NCBI RefSeq assembly: GCF_008692845.1
Contig: NZ_VXJW01000004.1
Coordinates: 124,001-188,000, forward strand
Origin: Salmonella enterica subsp. arizonae
GTDB taxonomy: Bacteria; Pseudomonadota; Gammaproteobacteria; Enterobacterales; Enterobacteriaceae
Direction of reading: 5' to 3'
Length of the DNA: 64,000 nt
The translations under genes were made by a program, and so were the position numbers. This document shows, in pieces, positions 27,559 to 39,953 of the stretch; the stretch's first letter is position 1; each line of letters opens with the position of its first letter. The notes under the pieces are model-generated. The model saw nothing but the letters and a program-made list of their open reading frames with translations, had not been told where the DNA came from and ran no database searches.

Positions 27559-29817
27559 TTACTCTTCGCTGTCGCCATGGCTTGCGCGATGCGGCGAATC
27601 AATCTCAATGCGATCGATACGCTGTAAACCGCGCATTAATGTGCCGCGGCGTCCGCGTTCGCCGACTACCTTCTGTAACTCTTCAGGACGCAGTTTGATT
27701 TTGCGCTTCCCGACATGGATAATCAGGGTGCTTTGCGGCGGCAGCACGTACAGGTGCGCCAGACTATCATCGCCTTTCGCCGCTTCCGCAGACGGAATAT
27801 TAACGATCTTATTTCCTTTGCCTTTCGACAACTGCGGCAGAGAATCTACCGGGAACATCAACATACGTCCGGCCTGGGTAATCGCCAGCAGCATATCGTT
27901 CTCGTCTTCAATCACCACTGGCGGCATGACGTGCGCATTTTCCGGGAGAGTAATCAAAGCCTTACCGGCACGGTTACGGGCGACCAGATCGTTAAACGTA
28001 CAGACGAAGCCGTAGCCCGCATCCGACGCCATCAACAGTTTCTGGTCATCGCCTTCCATCAGCATATGCTCTATAGTCGCCCCCAGCGGCAGCGTCAATT
28101 TGCCGGTCAGCGGCTCGCCCTGCCCGCGCGCCGACGGAAGCGTAATGGGATCGATAGCATAGCTGCGCCCGGTAGTATCAATAAACACCACCGGTTGATT
28201 GCTCTTACCTTTCACCGCAGCTTTAAAGCTGTCGCCCGCCTTATAGTTAAGCCCCGGCGCATCAATATCATGACCTTTGGCGCTGCGCACCCAGCCCATC
28301 TGCGACAGCACAATAGTCACCGGTTCGGACGGCAGCATATCGTGTTCGCTCATCGCTTTAGCTTCTTCGCGCTCATGCAGCGGAGAACGGCGATCGTCGC
28401 CATACGCATCAGAATCCGCCTGCAGCTCTTTTCTCAGCAAGGAGTTCATTTTGCGTTCGGAAGCGAGAATGCCCTGCAATTGGTCACGTTCTTTTTCCAG
28501 TTCGTCCTGCTCGCCGCGAATTTTCATCTCTTCCAGTTTCGCGAGATGGCGCAGTTTCAGTTCAAGGATCGCTTCCGCCTGGGTCTCGGTGATGCCGAAA
28601 CGCGACATCAGAGCGGGTTTTGGCTCGTCTTCGGTACGGATAATCTCAATCACTTCGTCGATATTGAGAAACGCCACCAGCAGACCTTCGAGGATATGCA
28701 GGCGCTTGAGGACCTTCTCCAGACGATAATTGAGACGGCGACGCACCGTATCACGGCGAAACGCCAGCCATTCGGTAAGGATCTCCAGCAGGTTTTTCAC
28801 CGCCGGGCGGCCATCCAGACCGATCATGTTCAGGTTGATACGGTAGCTTTTTTCCAGATCGGTGGTGGCGAACAGATGGTTCATCACCTGTTCCATATCC
28901 ACACGGTTGGAGCGTGGCACAATCACTAAACGCGTCGGGTTTTCGTGATCCGATTCATCGCGCAGATCGTCCACCATCGGCAGTTTTTTATTACGCATCT
29001 GCGCGGCGATTTGCTCCAGCACTTTCGCGCCGGACACCTGATGCGGCAGCGCGGTAATTACCACCGCGCCGTCCTCTTTCGTCCATACCGCGCGCATCCG
29101 AACAGAGCCGCGCCCGTTTTCGTAAATCTTACGAATTTCCGCACGTGGGGTAATGATCTCCGCTTCGGTCGGGTAATCCGGCCCCTGGACGATATCCAGC
29201 AACTGCTCCAGCGTCGTTTTCGGCTGTTCAATCAGCGTGATGGCAGCCTTCGCTACTTCGCGCAGGTTATGCGGCGGAATGTCCGTCGCCATCCCGACGG
29301 CGATACCTGTGGTGCCGTTAAGCAGAATGTTCGGCAGACGCGCCGGTAACATTTTGGGCTCCTGCAAGGTGCCGTCGAAATTAGGCACCCAGTCCGCCGT
29401 CCCTTGGCCCAGTTCGCTTAGCAGCAGCTCGGAGTATTTCGACAAGCGGGATTCGGTATAACGCATCGCGGCGAACGATTTCGGGTCATCAGGCGCCCCC
29501 CAGTTACCCTGCCCGTCGACCAGCGGATAACGATAAGAAAACGGCTGCGCCATCAGCACCATCGCTTCATAACAGGCGCTGTCGCCATGCGGATGATACT
29601 TACCCAGCACGTCGCCGACGGTACGGGCGGATTTTTTAAACTTGGCGCTGGCGTTAAGGCCCAGTTCCGACATCGCATAGACGATGCGACGCTGAACGGG
29701 TTTCAGACCATCACCAATAAACGGCAACGCCCTGTCCATGATGACGTACATGGAATAATTCAGATAGGCCGTTTCCGTGAATTCATGCAGCGCAAGGCGC
29801 TCTGCCATCTCGCTCAT
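27559..29817 (-). CDS. parC: DNA topoisomerase IV subunit A ParC
   Basis: This 752-residue decatenase subunit has the catalytic tyrosine in [14 protein letters not shown] near residue 120 and a C-terminal beta-pinwheel domain. The start at 29817 ([13 protein letters not shown]) gives the usual length; 18 upstream in-frame codons were rejected. In the quinolone-resistance region Ser80 and Glu84 are wild type. Residue 57 is Ser (LNASAKF), the variant seen in many Salmonella serovars where Typhimurium has Thr. It works with ParE, encoded about 4 kb away. Confidence 0.97.
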
Positions 29818-29915
29818 TGATTGTGATTCCTCAACTGTAAGCCCGAACAATACCCGGTATCTCTCAGGCAATATTGCCGCAGATACTACCCTATCTGGCG
29901 CGTTGAGTCACAAAG

Positions 29916-29938
29916 AAAAGGGCCGCGAACGCGGCCCT
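29916..29938 (-). terminator. intrinsic terminator after ygiW
   Basis: On the minus strand the 9-bp stem agggccgcg / cgcggccct, with a 2-nt tip, is followed by TTTC TTTG just after the ygiW stop. Confidence 0.75.
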
Positions 29939-29946
29939 GATGGGGT

Positions 29947-30339
29947 TTATTTGGCGATTTTGGAGATCTGTTTTACGTCAATTTCAACGGAATTCCAGTC
30001 TTTATCCACTTCACCCTGAATTTCAACGGTATCCTGCGGAGTGACGGTCAGACCGTTCCAGCGCTTGTGGTCAATATCCACATTGATAGTACCGGTAGCA
30101 TCTTTAAACAGATACAGGTCGTCGGAAATACGCTCGACGATATTCCCGCGCAGCGTTACCCACGCATCGTCACGCAGCGATTTAGCGCTCTCTACCGTCG
30201 TGCTGCTGCCGTTCGGGCCGACAAATCCGCCACTTTGCGTTTGCGTCGCCGACGGACCGGAGAAACCGCCCTGCTGAGCCGCCAGAACCGGGGTAGAACA
30301 CAATGCCATAACGGCAACGATTGCAGCTAATTTTTTCAT
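29947..30339 (-). CDS. ygiW: periplasmic OB-fold (BOF) stress protein YgiW / VisP
   Basis: This 130-residue secreted protein has a Sec signal peptide (residues 1-20, ending VLAAQ) and an OB-fold of the BOF family ([30 protein letters not shown]). In Salmonella the protein called VisP binds peptidoglycan and interacts with the lipid-A modifier LpxO; this is known of the family, not shown here. It is divergent from qseB and reported to be under QseBC control. The gene looks intact. Confidence 0.9.
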   Translation of the reverse strand: MKKLAAIVAVMALCSTPVLAAQQGGFSGPSATQTQSGGFVGPNGSSTTVESAKSLRDDAWVTLRGNIVERISDDLYLFKDATGTINVDIDHKRWNGLTVTPQDTVEIQGEVDKDWNSVEIDVKQISKIAK

Positions 30340-30388
30340 GATTATCTTTCCCTTTCATGTCGTTTCAGATCCATTTAATAGGTTAATC

Positions 30389-30404
30389 CTTAACAACTTC
30401 TTAA
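30389..30404 (+). promoter_or_regulatory. QseB/PmrA-type direct repeat upstream of qseB
   Basis: CTTAA, 6 nt, CTTAA: the arrangement recognised by PmrA and, in related work, QseB. It lies about 87 bp before qseB in the gap shared with divergent ygiW. Autoregulation and PmrA cross-control are inferred. Confidence 0.55.
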
Positions 30405-30490
30405 GGCAAAAAAAGATTCTTTTTTTCTGTACATCGCCTGCGGCGACAAGGTTAACTGACGGTAACGCGAGTTACCGCAGGGAAGAACAG

Positions 30491-31150
30491 ATGCGAATTT
30501 TACTGATAGAAGATGACACACTTATTGGCGATGGCATAAAAGCGGGTCTGAGTAAAATGGGTTTCAGCGTCGACTGGTTTACTGAGGGACGTCCGGGCAA
30601 AGAGGCGCTTTACAGCGCGCCTTATGATGCGGTCATTTTAGATTTGACGCTGCCAGGAATGGACGGACGGGATATTTTGCGCGAATGGCGTGAAAAGGGT
30701 AAACAAGAACCGGTACTGATCCTGACGGCGCGCGACGCGTTAGCAGAGCGCGTTGAGGGGCTACGTCTGGGCGCCGATGACTATTTATGTAAACCTTTTG
30801 CGCTCATTGAGGTTGCTGCCCGTCTGGAGGCGCTGGTACGCCGCGCCAGCGGCCAGGCCAGTAGCGAATTGCGCCACGGTCAGGTTACGCTCAATCCCGG
30901 CAATCTCGTCGCGACGCTTGCCGACGCTCCTTTAGCCCTAAAACCGAAAGAGTTCGCGTTGCTGGAACTGTTAATGCGCAACAAAGGCCGCGTGCTGCCG
31001 CGCAAGCTTATTGAAGAGAAGCTGTATAACTGGGACGATGACGTTTCCAGCAATGCGGTGGAAGTTCATGTTCATCATTTACGCCGCAAGCTCGGCAGCG
31101 AATTTATTCGCACCGTACACGGCATCGGCTACACCTTGGGTGACGCATGA
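30491..31150 (+). CDS. qseB: response regulator QseB
   Basis: This 219-residue OmpR-family regulator has a receiver domain with Asp51 as phosphoacceptor ([12 protein letters not shown]) and a C-terminal winged helix (about 125-218). The start at 30491 (MRILLIEDD) gives the family length; the frame upstream runs through the promoter. The stop overlaps qseC as ATGA. QseBC regulates flagella, virulence and metabolism, with cross-talk to PmrAB. Confidence 0.95.
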   Translation: MRILLIEDDTLIGDGIKAGLSKMGFSVDWFTEGRPGKEALYSAPYDAVILDLTLPGMDGRDILREWREKGKQEPVLILTARDALAERVEGLRLGADDYLCKPFALIEVAARLEALVRRASGQASSELRHGQVTLNPGNLVATLADAPLALKPKEFALLELLMRNKGRVLPRKLIEEKLYNWDDDVSSNAVEVHVHHLRRKLGSEFIRTVHGIGYTLGDA

Positions 31151-32496
31151 AATTGACGCAACGTCTTAGCCTGCGCGTCAGACTGACGCTTATTTTTCTG
31201 ATTCTGGTCTCAATCACCTGGGCAATCTCCAGTTTTGTGGCCTGGAGAAAGACGACGGATAACGTCGACGAGTTGTTTGACACGCAATTGATGCTGTTCG
31301 CCAGACGGCTCAGTACCCTCGATCTTAACGAGATCAACGCTCCGCAGCGCATGGCGCATACTCCGAAGAAATTAAAACATGGACATATCGATGACGATGC
31401 ACTGGCGTTCGCTATCTTTTCCACCGACGGCAAAATGTTGCTGCATGATGGCGACAACGGCCAGGATATCCCGTATCGCTATCGTCGGGAAGGCTTCGAC
31501 AATGGCTATCTGAAGGACGACAACGACCTCTGGCGTTTTTTATGGCTAAACTCGGCGGACGGTAAATATCGTATCGTCGTCGGCCAGGAGTGGGATTACC
31601 GCGAAGATATGGCGCTGGCGATCGTGGCGGCGCAATTAACGCCGTGGCTGATCGCCCTTCCGCTCATGCTGCTGATTTTATTACTCCTGCTTCACCGCGA
31701 ACTCAGGCCGTTGAAAAAACTGGCACAGGCGCTACGCTTCCGGTCGCCAGAATCGGAAACGCTGCTTGACGGCAAAGGCGTGCCGAGCGAGGTTCGCCCG
31801 CTGGTCGAAGCGCTTAATCAGCTTTTTAGCCGTATCCACTCGATGATGGTGCGCGAACGACGATTTACCTCCGACGCCGCTCATGAATTACGTAGCCCGC
31901 TGGCCGCGCTGAAAGTCCAAACCGAGGTGGCGCAGCTCTCAGGCGACGATCCGCTGTCGCGAGATAAAGCGCTGACCCAGCTTCATGTGGGGATCGATCG
32001 CGCCACGCGGCTGGTCGATCAGCTACTGACGTTATCGCGCCTCGATTCACTGGATAATTTGCAGGATGTGGCGAAGATTTCGCTGGAAGAGTTACTGCAA
32101 TCCGCTGTGATGGACATTTATCATCCGGCGCAACAGGCAAATATCGATGTGCGTTTACAGCTCAACGCCCACAACGTCATACGTACCGGTCAGCCGCTAC
32201 TCTTAAGCCTGTTAGTGCGTAACCTGCTGGATAATGCGATTCGCTATAGTCCGCAGGGCAGCGTCGTCGACGTTACCTTAAATAACCGCAGCTTCACGGT
32301 CAGAGATAACGGCCCCGGCGTAGCGCCAGAGGTTCTGACGCATATCGGCGAGCGTTTTTATCGCCCGCCTGGCCAAAGTGTGACCGGCAGCGGTCTGGGA
32401 TTATCAATCGTCCGCCGCATCGCTACGCTGCATGGCATGACGGTGTCGTTTGGCAACGCCGCGGAAGGTGGATTTGAGGCCGTAGTACGTTGGTAG
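31147..32496 (+). CDS. qseC: sensor histidine kinase QseC
   Basis: This 449-residue inner-membrane kinase has TM1 at about 12-32, a periplasmic sensor, TM2 at about 160-183, then HAMP, DHp with His246 ([14 protein letters not shown]) and a HATPase domain ([27 protein letters not shown]). It is reported to respond to autoinducer-3 and adrenergic hormones and phosphorylates or dephosphorylates QseB. It overlaps qseB by 4 bp and is intact. Confidence 0.95.
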   Translation: MKLTQRLSLRVRLTLIFLILVSITWAISSFVAWRKTTDNVDELFDTQLMLFARRLSTLDLNEINAPQRMAHTPKKLKHGHIDDDALAFAIFSTDGKMLLHDGDNGQDIPYRYRREGFDNGYLKDDNDLWRFLWLNSADGKYRIVVGQEWDYREDMALAIVAAQLTPWLIALPLMLLILLLLLHRELRPLKKLAQALRFRSPESETLLDGKGVPSEVRPLVEALNQLFSRIHSMMVRERRFTSDAAHELRSPLAALKVQTEVAQLSGDDPLSRDKALTQLHVGIDRATRLVDQLLTLSRLDSLDNLQDVAKISLEELLQSAVMDIYHPAQQANIDVRLQLNAHNVIRTGQPLLLSLLVRNLLDNAIRYSPQGSVVDVTLNNRSFTVRDNGPGVAPEVLTHIGERFYRPPGQSVTGSGLGLSIVRRIATLHGMTVSFGNAAEGGFEAVVRW

Positions 32497-32603
32497 CAAA
32501 GTCTTTTACTTAAAACGCAAAAGACTTTGCACATTTTGCTAATTTCACCGCACCGCCCGTCAGCGTAGAATCAGCGGCAAACGCATTCATTAGAGTGAAA
32601 ATA

Positions 32604-33185
32604 ATGAGTAATATACTTATTATCAACGGCGCGAAAAAATTTGCGCACTCCAACGGCCAGTTGAATGACACCCTGACCGAAGTTGCCGATGGTTTTCTGC
32701 GCGATCTTGGCCATCAAGTTAAGATCGTCCGCGCCGACAGCGACTACAACATGAAAGAAGAGGTACAGAATTTCGTCTGGGCTGACGTGGTGATTTGGCA
32801 GATGCCAGGCTGGTGGATGGGCGCGCCGTGGACAGTAAAAAAATATATGGATGATGTCTTTACCGAAGGCCACGGCACGCTCTATGCCAGCGATGGCCGC
32901 ACGCGTTCCGATGCCGCTAAAAAGTACGGTTCCGGCGGTCTGGCGCAGGGGAAAAAATATATGCTGTCACTGACGTGGAACGCGCCGATGGAAGCATTTA
33001 CCGAAAAAGATCAGTTTTTCCACGGCGTAGGCGTAGATGGCGTCTATCTGCCATTCCATAAAGCCAACCAGTTCCTGGGCATGGACGCGCTGCCAACGTT
33101 TATTGCCAACGACGTAATTAAAATGCCGGATGTTCCGCGCTATACCGCAGAATATCGCAAGCATCTGAACGAAATTTTTGCTTAA
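32604..33185 (+). CDS. mdaB: NADPH:quinone reductase MdaB
   Basis: This 193-residue flavodoxin-like FAD enzyme performs two-electron reduction of quinones. The sequence matches E. coli MdaB closely (NILIINGAKKF, WQMPGWWMGAPWTVKKY). The start at 32604 (MSNILIING) is preferred over an ATG three codons upstream because of spacing to the GAG ribosome site. It precedes ygiN, whose product oxidises quinols, suggesting a joint quinone cycle. Confidence 0.94.
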   Translation: MSNILIINGAKKFAHSNGQLNDTLTEVADGFLRDLGHQVKIVRADSDYNMKEEVQNFVWADVVIWQMPGWWMGAPWTVKKYMDDVFTEGHGTLYASDGRTRSDAAKKYGSGGLAQGKKYMLSLTWNAPMEAFTEKDQFFHGVGVDGVYLPFHKANQFLGMDALPTFIANDVIKMPDVPRYTAEYRKHLNEIFA

Positions 33186-33216
33186 CTGGTCATCCTGGAA
33201 TTAGAAGGAGTTAACC

Positions 33217-33531
33217 ATGCTTACCGTCATTGCCGAAATTCGCACGCGTCCGGGCCAACATCACCGTCAGGCCGTCCTCGATCAGTTTGCGAAAATCATT
33301 CCAACCGTTCTTAAAGAAGAGGGGTGCCACGGCTACGCGCCGATGGTGGATCATGCCGCGGGCGTGAGTTTTCAGACTGTAGCGCCTGACTCGATCGTGA
33401 TGATTGAACAGTGGGAAAGCGTTGCGCACCTTGAAGCGCATCTGCAAACCCCACATATGAAAGCCTATAGCGACGCGGTAAAAGACGATGTGCTGGAAAT
33501 GAATATTCGTGTCCTGGAGTCTGGCGTTTAA
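33217..33531 (+). CDS. ygiN: quinol monooxygenase YgiN (ABM family)
   Basis: This 104-residue antibiotic-biosynthesis-monooxygenase fold protein is dimeric in E. coli and acts on menadiol. The typical core is LTVIAEIRTRPGQH and IEQWESVAHLEAHLQTPHM. A strong AGAAGGAG ribosome site lies ahead. It follows mdaB by 31 bp and the two are probably co-transcribed. Confidence 0.92.
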   Translation: MLTVIAEIRTRPGQHHRQAVLDQFAKIIPTVLKEEGCHGYAPMVDHAAGVSFQTVAPDSIVMIEQWESVAHLEAHLQTPHMKAYSDAVKDDVLEMNIRVLESGV

Positions 33532-33550
33532 GTGATTACCATAGCCTGAC

Positions 33551-33642
33551 GTAGCCCTGATAAGATGCGCAAGCATCGCCATCAGGCTACGGCGTCATGC
33601 CGGATTCGCTTATCCGGTCTGCACACCGCAGGCCGGATAAAG
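33551..33642. repeat. REP cluster between convergent ygiN and parE
   Basis: REP-like units: gtagccctgataagatgcgc paired with gcgatggc-type sequence ending catcaggctac, then atgccggattcgcttatccgg and ggccggataaagcg. Confidence 0.72.
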
Positions 33643-33655
33643 CGTGCAACAACCG

Positions 33656-35551
<1,896 letters not shown>

Positions 35552-35575
35552 TTAATTAGCAATTCGAATTGATTG

Positions 35576-36157
35576 TCAGCAACTGTGCAGTCCAAGAAAA
35601 TCGACAATCTGGTTGAAATAATCTTCGAAGCCCGTGAATGCGTGATTACCACCTTCAGTCACTGTCTGACGGCAGGAGGCATAATATGCCACCGCCTGGC
35701 GGTAATCCAACACTTCATCGCCCGTCTGTTGCAGCAGCCAGATTAGATCCGGCGCTTCCAGAGGGTCAATCTGCATGACTTTAAGATCGTAAATATGGCG
35801 AGACTCTAGCACATATTGCTGCCCGGTGTAGGGGTTCTCGTTCTGACCGAGATAGTCGGTCAATAATTCAAAGGGCCGCACAGCGGGATTCACCACCACA
35901 GCCGGCAACACAAAACATTGCGACAGCCAGGTGGCGTAATAACCGCCCAGCGACGATCCTACCAGCCCTAATGGCGCGCCGCCATGCTCAAGCACGATGG
36001 ACTCCAGCAACTCCGCCGCATCGGCAGGATAAGGCGGGAGTTGAGGAACGATCATTTCGACATGAGGATGACGCTCCGACAGCCACTTTTTCAACTGGCA
36101 CGCTTTTGCCGAGCGGGGGGAACTGTTGAATCCGTGCAAATAGACAAGCGTAGACAT
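35576..36157 (-). CDS. yqiA: alpha/beta-hydrolase esterase YqiA
   Basis: This 193-residue esterase has the nucleophile elbow GSSLGGYYA (Ser near residue 68), the N-terminal [13 protein letters not shown] oxyanion region and the C-terminal GGNHAF histidine. In E. coli it hydrolyses short acyl esters and thioesters. It overlaps the cpdA stop by one base, so it is translationally coupled in the nudF-parE operon. Confidence 0.92.
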   Translation of the reverse strand: MSTLVYLHGFNSSPRSAKACQLKKWLSERHPHVEMIVPQLPPYPADAAELLESIVLEHGGAPLGLVGSSLGGYYATWLSQCFVLPAVVVNPAVRPFELLTDYLGQNENPYTGQQYVLESRHIYDLKVMQIDPLEAPDLIWLLQQTGDEVLDYRQAVAYYASCRQTVTEGGNHAFTGFEDYFNQIVDFLGLHSC

Positions 36158-36984
36158 CAGTATCCTTCCGAAGCGGTATCGGGCCGGAACCGGGTATCCT
36201 GCAGGCGATGCACTTCCGTCTCCAGGACACCGTTCGCCTGGAGCTCCAGCGTACGCCAGCCCGGCGCGATAGTATCCAGCGTAAAGTTCGCGCAGTGCGG
36301 TTTGAACTGTACGCAGGTTGACGGCGACGCCAACAGACGGCGTCCGTTCCAGTCAAGATCCAGCTCCTGGTGAATATGTCCGCATAACAGATACTTCACG
36401 CGCGGGAAATGCGCCAGGAGACTATCCAGCTCGGCGGCATTACGCAAGCAGTGCTGATCCAACCAACTGCACCCTGCCGGCAACGGATGGTGGTGTAAAA
36501 GCAGCAATGTCTGTCTCTCTGGCGCATTGGCGAGCTTACGCTCAAGCCATTCCAGTTGGAACTCGCTCAGTTCGCCATGCGGAACGCCAAACACCTGACT
36601 ATCCAGCAACAAAATCTGCCACTCTTCGCCGATTAACACGTGCTTAGCCGGGGAAATCCCTGCCTCCTGCAGCGCGCCATACATTGCTGGCTGAAAATCA
36701 TGATTGCCCGGCAACCAAACGCAAGGCGCACGAAAACTTGCGATCCCCTCAGCAAAATGCTGATAAGCCGCAGCGGATTGATCCTGCGCCAGATCGCCGG
36801 TCGCCACGATCAGATCATATTCATACTGTTGCGCCCGAATGGCCTCCAGCACGGCCTGGTAACTCTCCCAGGTATTGACGCCTAACAGCGTTTCATGCTT
36901 TTCGGCAAACAGGTGAGTATCTGTAATTTGTAAAATCCTGACTCGGGCCTCACCAGCCAGAGGTAGGGTTAACAGGCTTTCCAA
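36157..36984 (-). CDS. cpdA: 3',5'-cyclic-AMP phosphodiesterase CpdA
   Basis: This 275-residue class-III phosphodiesterase of the calcineurin-like metallophosphoesterase fold degrades cAMP. The metal-ligand motifs appear in order: TDTHLF, GDLAQD, GNHDFQ, LLLHHHP and GHIHQ. The start at 36984 is ATG. It lies between yqiB and yqiA in the overlapping operon. Confidence 0.95.
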   Translation of the reverse strand: MESLLTLPLAGEARVRILQITDTHLFAEKHETLLGVNTWESYQAVLEAIRAQQYEYDLIVATGDLAQDQSAAAYQHFAEGIASFRAPCVWLPGNHDFQPAMYGALQEAGISPAKHVLIGEEWQILLLDSQVFGVPHGELSEFQLEWLERKLANAPERQTLLLLHHHPLPAGCSWLDQHCLRNAAELDSLLAHFPRVKYLLCGHIHQELDLDWNGRRLLASPSTCVQFKPHCANFTLDTIAPGWRTLELQANGVLETEVHRLQDTRFRPDTASEGY

Positions 36985-37008
36985 ATGGTGTCCTTAGGTT
37001 TCACGACG

Positions 37009-37431
37009 CTAATAAACCGGAATCGCCATCGCTCCATGTGCTAAACAGAATCGTAGCCAGTCGGCCAGAAACTGATTAATTTGATGCTTTTCGTCACGTT
37101 GATGCAACTTTTTATTTGGATAATCATACCGCGCTTTGAAGCGAAAGATCTGCTGGCTTGAACACACTTCAGCCACCATCGCATCATGATAGAGGCGTAC
37201 CGTCAGCGACGGCAGGCTCCAGTAAGTGATGGCTGGCGCCGTTTGCTCAATGGTTACAAGCGTAGTGTATCGGGTCGATTCCACAATCGTTAACCGATAT
37301 TGTACATTACCCACCTGATAGCTCACCGTTTCTCCGGGTGCGTCATTGTGCGGCAACAGGCGGCGCAATTGCGAAAAATTGATTTCGCACAAACGCATCA
37401 TTTCAGGGAAGTCAGGTGTATAACGCTTCAT
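37009..37431 (-). CDS. yqiB: conserved protein YqiB (DUF1249)
   Basis: This 140-residue soluble protein is of unknown function and conserved in enterobacteria. The start at 37431 ([12 protein letters not shown]) overlaps the nudF stop as ATGA; the 32 extra in-frame codons upstream lie inside nudF and were rejected. No signal peptide, membrane helix or known catalytic motif is visible. Its steady place between nudF and cpdA suggests a nucleotide-related role, which is only inference. Confidence 0.9.
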   Translation of the reverse strand: MKRYTPDFPEMMRLCEINFSQLRRLLPHNDAPGETVSYQVGNVQYRLTIVESTRYTTLVTIEQTAPAITYWSLPSLTVRLYHDAMVAEVCSSQQIFRFKARYDYPNKKLHQRDEKHQINQFLADWLRFCLAHGAMAIPVY

Positions 37432-38060
37432 TTTTTCCACTCGTTTTTTAACTCTTGATGATGCAACTGAAGCCATTGCAAAGCAATGACTGCGGCTGCG
37501 TTGTCGATTTTCCCCTCTTCTACCCACTGGTATGCCTGCTCCCGGCTTACCACATGAACCCGAATATCTTCGTTTTCATCCGCCAGACCGTGAATCCCCG
37601 CCGCGGTCGTCGCGTCCACTTCACCCACCAGAATAGATGAGCGCTCGCTGGTTCCTCCAGGACTTGCCAGGTAACTGATGACCGGCCTGATGCGGCCAAC
37701 GGTCAGCCCCGCCTCTTCCATCGCCTCACGCCGAGCGACCGCCTCAATAGTTTCGCCTTCTTCTATCATGCCGGCGACCATTTCCAGCAGCCACGGCGTA
37801 ACGCTTGTGTCATAAGCGGCAATACGAATCTGTTCGACCAGCACCACCTCGTCGCGCTCAGGGTCAAAAGGTAGCAAGACGGCGGCGTGCCCGCGCTCAA
37901 AAATTTCGCGCTTTACTTCACCACTCATTTCTCCGCTGAATAAACGATGGCGGAATCGATACAGATCCAGTGAAAAAAAACCGCGATAGCACGTTTCCCG
38001 TGCAATAATTTCTACATCGCTTTTGGTAAACGTTACTGGCAAGTTGTCTGATTTACGCAT
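37428..38060 (-). CDS. nudF: ADP-ribose diphosphatase NudF
   Basis: This 210-residue Nudix hydrolase cleaves ADP-ribose to AMP and ribose 5-phosphate, and acts on ADP-glucose in the related AspP work. The full Nudix box is present ([20 protein letters not shown] with following AG). It is first in the nudF-yqiB-cpdA-yqiA-parE series and divergent from tolC across 206 bp. Confidence 0.95.
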   Translation of the reverse strand: MRKSDNLPVTFTKSDVEIIARETCYRGFFSLDLYRFRHRLFSGEMSGEVKREIFERGHAAVLLPFDPERDEVVLVEQIRIAAYDTSVTPWLLEMVAGMIEEGETIEAVARREAMEEAGLTVGRIRPVISYLASPGGTSERSSILVGEVDATTAAGIHGLADENEDIRVHVVSREQAYQWVEEGKIDNAAAVIALQWLQLHHQELKNEWKK

Positions 38061-38161
38061 TGTGCTGCCCTATTGGCAATAATGATTAAATGATGAATTT
38101 CAAGGGTGGCTGACTGCTGTTTTATCACCCTTGTGGTAAATTGGTGCCAATTAAGGCTCGT

Positions 38162-38180
38162 ATGGCACGTAACGCCAACT
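38162..38180 (+). promoter_or_regulatory. marbox for MarA/SoxS/Rob upstream of tolC
   Basis: The sequence ATGGCACGTAACGCCAACT fits the marbox pattern AYnGCACnnWnnRYYAAAY with one mismatch. It lies about 90 bp before tolC, where a mar-sox-rob site is known in E. coli. Confidence 0.7.
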
Positions 38181-38266
38181 TTTTGCAGTGGCGGATTCTG
38201 CTAGAATCAGCAATTATTTTTACAAATTGATCAGCGCTAAATACTGCTTCACAACAAGGAATGCAA

Positions 38267-39742
38267 ATGAAGAAATTGCTCCCCATCCTTATCGGCCTGA
38301 GCCTGTCGGGGTTCAGCACACTAAGCCAGGCAGAGAACCTGATGCAAGTTTATCAGCAAGCACGCCTGAGCAACCCGGAATTGCGTAAATCCGCTGCCGA
38401 TCGCGATGCTGCATTCGAAAAAATTAACGAAGCGCGTAGTCCTTTACTGCCGCAACTGGGTTTAGGTGCCGACTACACCTATAGCAACGGTTATCGCGAT
38501 GCGAACGGCATCAACTCCAATGCCACCAGCGCTTCCCTGCAATTAACGCAGACGCTGTTTGATATGTCGAAATGGCGTGCGCTAACCCTGCAAGAAAAAG
38601 CAGCGGGCATTCAGGATGTAACATATCAGACCGATCAGCAAACGCTGATTCTCAATACCGCGAACGCTTATTTTAAAGTATTAAACGCTATTGATGTGCT
38701 TTCCTATACCCAAGCGCAAAAAGAAGCTATCTATCGTCAGTTAGATCAAACGACGCAACGTTTTAACGTGGGTCTGGTCGCCATTACCGACGTGCAAAAC
38801 GCCCGTGCGCAATATGATACCGTGCTGGCGAATGAAGTTACCGCCCGCAACAACCTGGATAACGCGGTAGAAGAGCTGCGCCAAGTGACCGGCAATTATT
38901 ACCCGGAACTGGCGTCGCTTAACGTCGAACATTTTAAAACCGACAAACCTAAGGCAGTTAACGCGCTATTGAAGGAAGCGGAAAACCGTAACCTGTCGCT
39001 ATTGCAGGCGCGTTTAAGTCAGGATCTGGCGCGCGAGCAAATCCGCCAGGCGCAGGACGGTCATCTGCCGAAGCTGAATCTAACGGCTTCAACCGGTATT
39101 TCCGATACGTCTTATAACGGCTCAGGTACTCACGGTCCAGGCAGCCAGTATGACGACAGCAATATGGGGCAGAACAAAGTCGGCCTGAACTTCTCTCTGC
39201 CGCTGTATCAGGGCGGGATGGTTAACTCGCAGGTAAAACAAGCGCAGTATAACTTCGTTGGCGCAAGCGAACAGTTGGAAAGCGCGCACCGTAGCGTGGT
39301 ACAGACGGTACGTTCCTCCTTCAATAACATTAACGCCTCTATCAGTAGCATTAATGCGTATAAACAAGCGGTTGTCTCAGCGCAAAGCTCTCTCGACGCG
39401 ATGGAAGCGGGATACTCCGTCGGTACGCGCACCATCGTCGACGTGCTGGACGCCACCACCACGCTGTATGAAGCCAAGCAGCAGCTTGCTAACGCTCGCT
39501 ACACCTATTTGATTAATCAGTTAAATATCAAATACGCGCTGGGTACGCTGAACGAGCAGGATCTGCTCGCGCTTAACAGTACGTTGGGTAAACCTATCCC
39601 GACTTCGCCGGAAAGCGTAGCGCCGGAAACACCAGAGCAGGATGCCGCCGTGGATAACTTTAACGGTAACGCTCCTGCGGCACAGCCAGTCTCAGCGCAC
39701 ACGACGTCTACCCGCGGTAACGGCAATCCGTTCCGCCACTAA
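38267..39742 (+). CDS. tolC: outer-membrane efflux duct TolC
   Basis: This 491-residue precursor has a 22-residue signal peptide (MKKLLPILIGLSLSG to SQA, mature from EN). It is the trimeric outer-membrane and periplasmic channel for AcrAB, MacAB, type I secretion and siderophore export. Two homologous halves of long helices are evident (QVYQQARLSNPELRKS; LYQGGMVNSQVKQAQ). The start at 38267 has AAGGA at proper spacing; ATG at 38261 lies too close. ygiB and ygiC follow. Confidence 0.97.
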   Translation: MKKLLPILIGLSLSGFSTLSQAENLMQVYQQARLSNPELRKSAADRDAAFEKINEARSPLLPQLGLGADYTYSNGYRDANGINSNATSASLQLTQTLFDMSKWRALTLQEKAAGIQDVTYQTDQQTLILNTANAYFKVLNAIDVLSYTQAQKEAIYRQLDQTTQRFNVGLVAITDVQNARAQYDTVLANEVTARNNLDNAVEELRQVTGNYYPELASLNVEHFKTDKPKAVNALLKEAENRNLSLLQARLSQDLAREQIRQAQDGHLPKLNLTASTGISDTSYNGSGTHGPGSQYDDSNMGQNKVGLNFSLPLYQGGMVNSQVKQAQYNFVGASEQLESAHRSVVQTVRSSFNNINASISSINAYKQAVVSAQSSLDAMEAGYSVGTRTIVDVLDATTTLYEAKQQLANARYTYLINQLNIKYALGTLNEQDLLALNSTLGKPIPTSPESVAPETPEQDAAVDNFNGNAPAAQPVSAHTTSTRGNGNPFRH

Positions 39743-39783
39743 GTCTTATCCGTTAGCGCTTCGCTTGTCGGTCCTGCTTCATC

Positions 39784-39815
39784 GTAGGCCGGGTAAGCGA
39801 AGCGTCACCCGGCAT
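39784..39815. repeat. REP element after tolC
   Basis: One REP unit: gtaggccgggtaagcgaagcg and caccc ggc, between tolC and ygiB. Confidence 0.7.
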
Positions 39816-39953
39816 GAAATGATATTAAAACGTAAGACAACGTAAAGATCCTGCTATTCCGCCGCATTCTGGCCTTTTCTCGCTTCAATTTCGAGCAGTC
39901 ATCCTCTATTCTGAACGCATGTTGTATTTACCACTGGGTCCTGGAAGACAAAT

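Noticed and set aside
27715-28929. 404-codon plus-strand ORF opposite parC
   Set aside because: It is an antisense shadow of parC, with composition set by the parC codons and no protein-like pattern.
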